Below, piece after piece: positions 49,548-55,162 of a stretch of 55,162 nucleotides of DNA. A program made the translations under genes and the position numbers. Within the stretch, counting starts at the first letter, position 1; every line of letters starts with the position of its first letter. Origin of the DNA: Nitrosopumilaceae archaeon. GTDB taxonomy: Archaea > Thermoproteota > Nitrososphaeria > Nitrososphaerales > Nitrosopumilaceae. The notes under the pieces are model-generated. The model worked only from the letters and a program-made list of their open reading frames with translations, ran no database searches and was not told the DNA's origin. The stretch is taken from assembly GCA_022823825.1 (NCBI GenBank), contig JAJEHG010000036.1, forward strand, positions 1-55,162. Reading direction: 5' to 3'.

Positions 49548-50039
49548 CTACTTTACGGGAATCTCAAGCCCCTTTCTCTTCCTGACCGGTATCACTATGG
49601 TCAGGATCCCCTTCTCATACTTTGCAGTGGGGGCCTGCCGCTTGTCCTCTTCCTTGTCCTCGCCCTCTGCCGGCGCGCCGTCGTCCCCTGCCCCGCGCCT
49701 CGGACGGAATGCCGCGGCCGCCGGAAGGCGTACCCTTTTGTCCACAAAGCTGGGGCGCTGGGCGCAGATTATCTCACCCTTGTTGCCGCCATGACCTCCC
49801 TCGTCCTCCTTGATGTCGAGCCATGCGTCCCTCTCCTTGCACGCCTGGATGCGGAGCATCCTGCCCCTCAGCGTTACACTGACGTCCTTTTTCTCAAACC
49901 CGGGCATGTCCGCTGCCACGATCAGGCTGTCGTCCCTGACGTACATGTCAATCGGGGGCAGTACAAACTCGTAGAACTCCCTCGTCTTGGCCCCAATCTC
50001 CCTTGTCATCTCCTGCGCCAACCTCTCTGCCGGACCCAT
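49548..50039 (-). CDS. Hsp20/alpha-crystallin small heat-shock protein
   Basis: 163 aa. The alpha-crystallin domain begins PPIDMYVRDDSLIVAADMPG, followed by FEKKDVSVTLRGRMLRIQA, and ends with KYEKGILTIVIPVRKRKG; the final EIPVK resembles the I-x-I/V anchor used in oligomerisation. A ~45-residue Asp/Glu/Gly-rich insertion (around GDDGAPAEGEDKEED) sits in the loop before the last strands, which is unusual. It acts as a holdase. ACTTATAG (50059-50066, this strand) gives a leaderless ATG at 50039. Convergent with UbiB, 8 bp apart. Confidence 0.88.
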   Translation of the reverse strand: MGPAERLAQEMTREIGAKTREFYEFVLPPIDMYVRDDSLIVAADMPGFEKKDVSVTLRGRMLRIQACKERDAWLDIKEDEGGHGGNKGEIICAQRPSFVDKRVRLPAAAAFRPRRGAGDDGAPAEGEDKEEDKRQAPTAKYEKGILTIVIPVRKRKGLEIPVK

Positions 50040-50137
50040 CGACGTGTGTGGGCCGTCAAGCTATAAGTATTTGACCGTGGGGGTGTCGCGTCCGCGTCCT
50101 ATCCATTCTGCTTTTATTATGTGCGTGCGGCCACACC

Positions 50138-50929
50138 GTGTTGATAGTCGCGATAGAGGGAGTGGACCAGGCGGGCAAGCACACGCAGTCCGTAATGCTG
50201 CAAAAGGCCCTCAAAAAGAGCGGCATGTCGGTAAAACTGTTCCACTTTCCAAGGTATGACACGCCCATCGGGCGCGCAATAAGCCGCCACCTGGTTGCAA
50301 AGAGGCGCAAGGAGATTCCGCCCCAGGTCTTTCACTGCCTGCAGGCCGCCAACAAGTGGGAATTCGTGCACGTAATCAGAGACGCGCTGCTGAGCCACGA
50401 CGTCGTCATCATGGACAGGTACCACTCGTCCAACGTCATATACGGCGCCGCAAACGGCGTCGACCGCAAGTGGCTTGAGAACCTGGAGCGCGGGATGCCA
50501 AAAGCCAAGTTTACCATACTTCTCGACATCCCAGTTGGAGTGTCATTTGAGAGGCGCCCCGCCGACCGCGACAAGCTTGAGCGCGACAAAAAGTTCCTCG
50601 GGTCGGTGCGCACCGAATACCGGTCCATGGCCAGGAAGAGGCGCTGGAAGGTGGTGAATGCAGACAAGCCCAAGGATATAGTCCACGCGGAGATGCTCGG
50701 GTATCTTCTGCCGAGACTGGAGGCGGCCGGGACCGGACGGCCTGCCAAGAGGGCGGCATCGGGTACGGCGACGATGACGACGCGAAACGCAAGGGCGCCA
50801 CAGAAGAGAGCGGCGCCGGCAAACAAGAACAATAAGAAGAAGAAACCGGCGGCGCCTGCGGCAGCACGCCCCCACAGAACCGCGGGCGCGCTCCGGAAAG
50901 GCAGTGGCGGGAGGCGCGCCCGAGCATGA
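50138..50929 (+). CDS. tmk: Thymidylate kinase
   Basis: 263 aa. P-loop IEGVDQAGKHTQS (~6-18; Asp and Thr-Gln are typical of dTMP kinase), DRYHSSNVIYGAANG (DR(Y/F/H) motif, ~93), and LDIPVGVSFERRPADRDKLE with the lid Arg. It phosphorylates dTMP to dTDP. A ~75-residue Lys/Ala/Arg-rich C-terminal tail is disordered-looking and unusual for the family. The start is GTG at 50138 after CTTTTATTATG (50110-50120). Its stop overlaps the HD gene as ATGA. Confidence 0.92.
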   Translation: MLIVAIEGVDQAGKHTQSVMLQKALKKSGMSVKLFHFPRYDTPIGRAISRHLVAKRRKEIPPQVFHCLQAANKWEFVHVIRDALLSHDVVIMDRYHSSNVIYGAANGVDRKWLENLERGMPKAKFTILLDIPVGVSFERRPADRDKLERDKKFLGSVRTEYRSMARKRRWKVVNADKPKDIVHAEMLGYLLPRLEAAGTGRPAKRAASGTATMTTRNARAPQKRAAPANKNNKKKKPAAPAAARPHRTAGALRKGSGGRRARA

Positions 50930-52194
50930 CTGCCGCGCCCGCCAAGAAATACCTTGACATCATCGACCCCATACACGGGTACATCAGGGTCTTTGACCGG
51001 GAGATCGCAGTCATAGACCACCCGCTCTTCCAGAGGCTGCGGCGCATAAGGCAGCTGAGCGGGGCGCACCTGACGTACCCGTCGGCGCAGCATACCCGGT
51101 TCGAGCACTCGCTTGGCGTGATGCACATCGCAAGCCAGGCGGGGCACATGCTGATGGACAAGGGCATTATGGACCCGGACAGGCTCGCCCTGCTGCGCCT
51201 GGCCGCCCTGCTGCACGACATAGGGCACGGCCCGTTCTCGCACCTGTTTGAGGAGATACTGCACCTCAGCCACTCGTCCCACGAGCAGTTCGGCAAGCGG
51301 CTCATACTGGAGTCGGAGATCGGCGACATACTATCCAAGTACGGCTTTGACAAGAGGGTGGTGGTCGACGTCGCGTTCGGCACGTCGGGCCACCAGTACA
51401 TGAACCAGATCATATCCGGGGCCCTGAGCGCCGACATGATGGACTACCTGCGCCGGGACAGCTACTTTACCGGGGCCCAGATGGGCCGCACGGAGCACCA
51501 GCGCATACTCCAGTCGTTTGACGTGCACAGGAGGGAGCTGGCAATAGAGCGCTCGGCCCTGTACTCGTTCGAGTCCATGATGCATGCCAGGTACCAGATG
51601 TTCAAGGCCGTATACTTTCACCGGACCGTCCGCGCCGCGGAGGTGATGCTGCTCGAGGCCCTCCGCATATCGGACGCCGAGTTCGGGTTCACCACGTTTG
51701 ACCTGGACGACATGCCGAACCTTACGGACGAGCCCGTCCTGTCCATGATGGCCACCACCGACGTCCCGGGGCTTGCCCGCGCAAAGTCCCTTGCGGTGGA
51801 CTACCAGAAGCGCAGGCTGCTAAAGTGCGTCTTTGAGCGCATCATTACAAGCCGACGCAAGCTGCAGGGCATCAAGACCGACGTGTTGCGCTCGGCAATA
51901 TCCGACGCGTCGGGCGTACCCGAGTCGGCCATATTTGTCGACAGCTCGGCCACCCCGTCCATACCGCTCGCGCCCTCAAAGAGCGAGTCGAGCCACATCC
52001 TGGTGGTCTCGCCGCGGTCAGGCGGCGGTAGGAGGAGGAGGAGGGGCAAGGAGGCCGAGCGCATGCCGATATCGGCCATACCGTCGGTTCACGCAATATC
52101 CGGGTTCATGAACATCCTGCGCGTCTACACGACGTCCAGGTACCGCAACAAGGTTGAAATTGCGACGCGTACGACACTTGATGACATATCATGA
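50926..52194 (+). CDS. HD-domain phosphohydrolase (SAMHD1/dGTPase-like)
   Basis: 422 aa. [20 protein letters not shown] near the start and [33 protein letters not shown] (first His), [20 protein letters not shown] (HD, ~95) match COG1078, the SAMHD1-related family of dNTP triphosphohydrolases. [14 protein letters not shown] is the fourth metal-region block. It likely hydrolyses dNTPs to deoxynucleosides plus triphosphate. Sitting between thymidylate kinase and UMP kinase with ATGA overlaps on both sides, it fits control of pyrimidine nucleotide pools. Confidence 0.93.
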   Translation: MTAAPAKKYLDIIDPIHGYIRVFDREIAVIDHPLFQRLRRIRQLSGAHLTYPSAQHTRFEHSLGVMHIASQAGHMLMDKGIMDPDRLALLRLAALLHDIGHGPFSHLFEEILHLSHSSHEQFGKRLILESEIGDILSKYGFDKRVVVDVAFGTSGHQYMNQIISGALSADMMDYLRRDSYFTGAQMGRTEHQRILQSFDVHRRELAIERSALYSFESMMHARYQMFKAVYFHRTVRAAEVMLLEALRISDAEFGFTTFDLDDMPNLTDEPVLSMMATTDVPGLARAKSLAVDYQKRRLLKCVFERIITSRRKLQGIKTDVLRSAISDASGVPESAIFVDSSATPSIPLAPSKSESSHILVVSPRSGGGRRRRRGKEAERMPISAIPSVHAISGFMNILRVYTTSRYRNKVEIATRTTLDDIS

Positions 52195-52955
52195 CCGCGA
52201 CACAACAGCCCGCCCCCCAGTCCGCCCGAAAAAGAAAGAAGAGAATAGTCATAAAGCTCTCCGGCAGGGTCTTTGATCCCAACAACACCCGCGTCCTCAA
52301 GGACTATGCGTCGTTCTTTGCAAGGATAAGCAGGATATGCCAGCCCGTGATAATAGCCGGCGGCGGCACCATCGCGCGCCACTACATATCGGACGCGCGC
52401 TTTTTTGGCGCCGACGAGTCCACCCTGGACGAGCTCGGCATAGAGATATCCCGGCTCAACGCCAAGCTCCTCATATACGCGCTAAAGAACCGCGCGTACT
52501 CGCACCCGCCCACCACGCTGCAGGAGGTGCGGCACGCGGTCGACGACGGGCTGATCGTGGTTGCCGGGGGGCTGCACCCGGGCCAGTCCACCAACGGCAC
52601 CGCGGCCCTGATAGCCGAGAAGGTGTCCGCCGACATGTTCCTGAACGCGACTGACGTGGACGGCGTGTACGACATGGACCCCAACAGGTTCAAGCGGGCA
52701 AAGAGGTTCAAGCGGATCGAGCTCAAGGGGCTCAAGAGCATGCTGGTCCACGAGGACTCCATCGCGGGGGGCTACGACCTCATGGATATAGTGGCGCTGA
52801 AGATAATCGAGCGGTCCAGGATAAGCACGCGCATACTCAAGGCCGACCCCAAGCTCATCGAAAAGGCCATCAGGGGCACTGAGATGGTGGGGACCGAGAT
52901 CGTCCTGCCGCCGGCAGCCTCCGCCGCCGCAAAAAAGCGCGGCAAGAAGAGCTGA
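52191..52955 (+). CDS. pyrH: Archaeal-type UMP kinase
   Basis: 254 aa, amino-acid-kinase fold. [12 protein letters not shown] (~18-30) and [18 protein letters not shown] are the phosphate loops; [19 protein letters not shown] (~153-171) is the UMP/ATP region shared with Pyr[21 protein letters not shown] is the domain end. It makes UDP from UMP. It starts with an ATGA overlap with the HD gene. The basic N-terminus (ARKRKK) and C-terminus (KKRGKKS) are extensions. An isopentenyl phosphate kinase assignment is unlikely because the His pair typical of that enzyme is missing. Confidence 0.9.
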   Translation: MTATQQPAPQSARKRKKRIVIKLSGRVFDPNNTRVLKDYASFFARISRICQPVIIAGGGTIARHYISDARFFGADESTLDELGIEISRLNAKLLIYALKNRAYSHPPTTLQEVRHAVDDGLIVVAGGLHPGQSTNGTAALIAEKVSADMFLNATDVDGVYDMDPNRFKRAKRFKRIELKGLKSMLVHEDSIAGGYDLMDIVALKIIERSRISTRILKADPKLIEKAIRGTEMVGTEIVLPPAASAAAKKRGKKS

Positions 52956-52964
52956 GTGACACCG

Positions 52965-53339
52965 TCAGATATCCTGCACCGTGGGGCGCGTCTCGGACCA
53001 GATCTGTATGCTCTCCCCCGGATACCTGGGCATTCCGCCACCGCCACCGCCGCCCTCCCCCCCGGCCGCCGTCAGCTTTCGGTATATGGCCACGGCCTCG
53101 TCCCTCGTGACCGCCTTTGACTGCGCCTTTGTGTACCCGTCCGCGTCGGTTATTATCGCGACAAACCCGTCGGCGGACTTGACTACGGCCGCCATCTCCT
53201 CCTCGCCCACCGGCTCAAACGATCCGCCCACCCTCTTGGTGGTCAGTGTAAGCATCCCAAAGCCGGCCGCCCCGAACATCTTCATCTGCGACCTGCCGGC
53301 GCGCTGCTTGCCCTTTTGCACGGCCTGAAAATACTGCAT
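52965..53339 (-). CDS. Conserved hypothetical protein, 124 aa
   Basis: MQYFQAVQKGKQRAGRSQMK, then MFGAAGFGMLTLTTKRVGGS, EEEMAAVVKSADGFVAIITD, AVTRDEAVAIYRKLTAAGG; a Gly-rich linker precedes a short end (PRYPGESIQIWSETRP). No membrane helix. I do not recognise a family. ATG at 53339 lies 24 nt from the centre of the shared TATA region (53358-53370), favouring it over the ATG at 53384. It converges on pyrH with 9 bp between them. Confidence 0.6.
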   Translation of the reverse strand: MQYFQAVQKGKQRAGRSQMKMFGAAGFGMLTLTTKRVGGSFEPVGEEEMAAVVKSADGFVAIITDADGYTKAQSKAVTRDEAVAIYRKLTAAGGEGGGGGGGMPRYPGESIQIWSETRPTVQDI

Positions 53340-53357
53340 GGATACGATGCGCGCCAA

Positions 53358-53370
53358 TGATATAATAACC
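53358..53370. promoter_or_regulatory. Possible shared bidirectional TATA element
   Basis: TGATATAATAACC is the only AT-rich block in this 51-bp divergent spacer. Its centre (about 53363) is 24 nt from the minus-strand ATG at 53339 and 28 nt from the plus-strand GTG at 53391, so one TATA box could direct both genes. Confidence 0.5.
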
Positions 53371-53390
53371 AAGCACTGCCACACGTACCA

Positions 53391-53969
53391 GTGAATCCAA
53401 GGATCTTTGTCGGCGCGGCGGCGGGCGCGATGGTGGCCATCATAATAGGAATACTGGTGACAGGGCCCGCCATGGTGGCAGACAACGCACCTCTCGTGCC
53501 CGGTATGCAGCAGGGGGGCGACGGCAGCGGCAGCCCCGCCCAGATCCTGCCGTTGCAGGTGTCCCTAGACGACATTGCAGTCGACAAGATAACGGACAGG
53601 GCCGCCACAATCGAGATATCGTTCTCCGTATACAACCCCAACCAGCGCTCCGTCATAGTCCAGACGCTCGACTACAGGCTCTTTGAGACCTCGCACACCG
53701 GCGGCGACGTCATTCCCGTGTCCGGGGGGCAGATAGGCACTCGCCCCGAGGGCATGGTCGAGTTCGGCTCCAACTACTATACGCTGCTTGCAGGCGGTAC
53801 CATCACCCTGAGGGATACAATGAGCCTCTCAAACCAGGGCAGCCCCGGGCTGTGGGAGGCGCTGCAAGGCGGCACGGCGTCCTGGCGCGTGACCGGCGAC
53901 GTCTTTTACAACCTGAGCTCGATGACCAGCGGACAGGAGAACGAGCTGAGCTTTGAGTTCGTGCGGTGA
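53391..53969 (+). CDS. Membrane-anchored LEA14/WHy-like protein, paralogue
   Basis: 192 aa: one helix (IFVGAAAGAMVAIIIGILVT), a Gly/Asp linker, then a beta domain (LQVSLDDIAVDKITDRAATI; EISFSVYNPNQRSVIVQTLD; LDYRLFETSHTGGDVIPVSG) resembling the protein at 11006. The start is GTG at 53391. Probably exposed on the outer face of the membrane. Function unknown. Confidence 0.65.
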   Translation: MNPRIFVGAAAGAMVAIIIGILVTGPAMVADNAPLVPGMQQGGDGSGSPAQILPLQVSLDDIAVDKITDRAATIEISFSVYNPNQRSVIVQTLDYRLFETSHTGGDVIPVSGGQIGTRPEGMVEFGSNYYTLLAGGTITLRDTMSLSNQGSPGLWEALQGGTASWRVTGDVFYNLSSMTSGQENELSFEFVR

Positions 53970-54061
53970 TTGTATCACAACATTTGCAAATCATGATACT
54001 TTCATTATACAAAAAGATTCCTGCCAAAGTTATAAAAGCGCCACGGATCGAATCTATCCAA

Positions 54062-54172
54062 ATGGCAGAAGCAGGTATGGCCGCATACGGCGCAGCAGCC
54101 GGGGTCGCAATAGCACTGGCAGTAGTGTGTTTCGCTCTCCGTGGCAAGGGGCATCCCGAGCCCATTGAGTGA
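54062..54172 (+). CDS. 36-aa single-helix membrane peptide
   Basis: MAEAGMAAYGAAAGVAIALA, then VVCFALRGKGHPEPIE: one hydrophobic helix with a basic inner end. AGTTATAAAAGC (54029-54040) is a strong TATA element about 26 nt before the ATG at 54062. It has no neighbours on its transcript. A longer frame opening at 53966 would read through the promoter. No family recognised, but the promoter quality argues for a real gene. Confidence 0.6.
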   Translation: MAEAGMAAYGAAAGVAIALAVVCFALRGKGHPEPIE

Positions 54173-54285
54173 GTAGATCACCAATCTCTCTTTTTCGTTG
54201 TTTCTAGCATGTGCTGCGCGGCGCATATTGTTCGCGCGTCCTGTGTTTGTTTCGTGATGCATGACAGCTGCGCGGCGCCGGCCGA

Positions 54286-54978
54286 CTACTTTTCAGGCTT
54301 GTCGCCGCCCAGCCCGAACATCTCGTGCAGGGAGATCTGCTTTGCGTTGCGCCTGGTCGTATAGCACCTTTCATAATACTGGCAGGTGGTGCATTCAGAT
54401 GACGGCTCCAGTATGGGCGTCTTTTTCTCCTTGAGCAGGCTTGCCAGTACGCGCGTCCTGCGCACCGTCTCCTCGAACATCTTCTTGTTGCGCGCCATGG
54501 AGAACATTACCTCCTTCTGGTATCCGGACATGTATACTATGATGCCGCTCTCCTTGCCGTATATCCACATGCAGGCGTTCAGGTACAGCGCGTCGGCCGC
54601 GTGCGGGGCCTCCATCCTCCCGCTTGCTTCCGCGTCGTCGCCGGCCGCGGCCGGGGGCGGCCTGAACAGTATCACTACGTCGTCTACCACCATGTCCGCC
54701 CTGCCCTCCAGCGTGACGTCGGCGTCCTCGACCCGGAACCTCTTGGACTCGCAGCCGTACTGCATCTTGCGCAGCAGTCCGGAGAGGAGGCCGCTGAATT
54801 CGCGCGACTTGACCTCCTTTGCGTCCGTCCGGTCGTAGTATGCGCGGCGCATGCAGCCCGTCACCTCCTTGAGGTGGATGTTCTTGACGTCCTCCGCGTC
54901 TATCCCCAGCTCCAGCTCCCTTCCTATGGAGTCTATGGCGTTCTGGACTATGCTGCGATAGTCCCTGTCTCCCATCAT
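54286..54978 (-). CDS. Cas4-like PD-(D/E)XK exonuclease
   Basis: 230 aa. HLKEVTGCMRRAYYDR (first Cys, ~43), GRADMVVDDVVILFRPP (nuclease core Asp, then a strand where the (D/E)xK pair is not cleanly matched), LYLNACMWIYGKESGIIVYM (QxxxY-like helix and strand), and CTTCQYYERCYT (three Cys, ~205-214), so the four-Cys Fe-S layout of Cas4/AddB/Dna2 is complete. No cas1, cas2 or repeats are nearby, so this is a solitary Cas4-type protein, probably in repair or mobile-element biology. AACTATAAG (55003-55011) gives a leaderless ATG at 54978. Confidence 0.78.
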   Translation of the reverse strand: MMGDRDYRSIVQNAIDSIGRELELGIDAEDVKNIHLKEVTGCMRRAYYDRTDAKEVKSREFSGLLSGLLRKMQYGCESKRFRVEDADVTLEGRADMVVDDVVILFRPPPAAAGDDAEASGRMEAPHAADALYLNACMWIYGKESGIIVYMSGYQKEVMFSMARNKKMFEETVRRTRVLASLLKEKKTPILEPSSECTTCQYYERCYTTRRNAKQISLHEMFGLGGDKPEK

Positions 54979-55162
54979 TTGTCACGTGGCCTGCGGCTTT
55001 ACTCTTATAGTTTTAGCATACCGCAGTAGATGGAATTTAAGCCCGGTCACGCCAGTTCCCGACAGGTACGGGGTTTTCGTGCACTGCCAAGTAACCGCAT
55101 GATGCCCCGGACACCCACACAGTGATCAAATACCGTCAGATCTATATGACGGCGTCCATACC
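54979..55162. other. Right-end intergenic sequence
   Basis: 184 bp. It contains the promoter of the Cas4-like gene and, on the plus strand, GAATTTAAGC (55032-55041), a TATA-like element that may serve a gene beyond the window. No coding region seen. Confidence 0.4.

Overview
The window is a high-GC archaeal chromosome segment, most likely from the Thaumarchaeota (Nitrososphaerota). Glycerol-1-phosphate dehydrogenase, a proteasome beta subunit, the KH/beta-CASP nuclease aCPSF1 (FttA), the archaeal pantoate kinase/phosphopantothenate synthetase route to CoA, an archaeal UMP kinase and double-HTH Lrp regulators are all archaeal. Most genes have a TATA-like element centred about 26 nt before the start codon, which implies leaderless transcripts, and many starts are TTG or GTG. 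High GC, a DUR3-type urea symporter and BluB fit a Cenarchaeum symbiosum-like sponge symbiont. That species assignment is inference.

Region 1 (1-6364) looks like the right part of an integrated conjugative or plasmid-like element. It runs leftwards from the 3' end of tRNA-Val and past the window start: tyrosine recombinase next to the tRNA, a large palindrome, two small membrane proteins, a ParM-like actin, a RelE/ParE toxin-antitoxin pair, and a conjugation-type ATPase split into two overlapping genes. Two identical 92-bp MITE-like elements (1920-2011 and 7368-7459, opposite orientation) each have 17-bp terminal inverted repeats and a perfect 8-bp target duplication.

Region 2 (6400-19100) carries BluB, tRNA-Arg with a D-arm insertion, an FMN reductase followed by a 41-aa Cys-rich protein, a binding protein, an SF2 helicase with a PKD-like domain inserted between its RecA lobes, and housekeeping genes (NadM, class V aminotransferase, FKBP, G1P dehydrogenase).

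Region 3 (19200-29200) holds the psmB-fttA operon convergent with a SepF-like gene, a PP-loop tRNA-thiolation type enzyme, a bacterial-looking luciferase-family gene broken at a 12-G tract, a Xaa-Pro peptidase and an MFS/methyltransferase/membrane-protein operon. Region 4 (29400-32100) has a response regulator and a PAS-PAS histidine kinase.

Region 5 (32100-38050) is a four-gene CoA operon (pantoate kinase, phosphopantothenate synthetase, PanB, CoaBC) divergent from an AbrB/PhoU regulator. Region 6 (38200-45350) has the DUR3 symporter convergent with an Lrp-type regulator, then a MacB-like ABC operon with a secreted COG1361-like protein. Region 7 (45600-47400) contains an AT-rich island with a DUF3800 gene. 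Region 8 (47400-55162) includes a UbiB-like kinase, Hsp20, a tightly coupled thymidylate kinase/HD phosphohydrolase/UMP kinase operon, small membrane proteins and a solitary Cas4-like nuclease.
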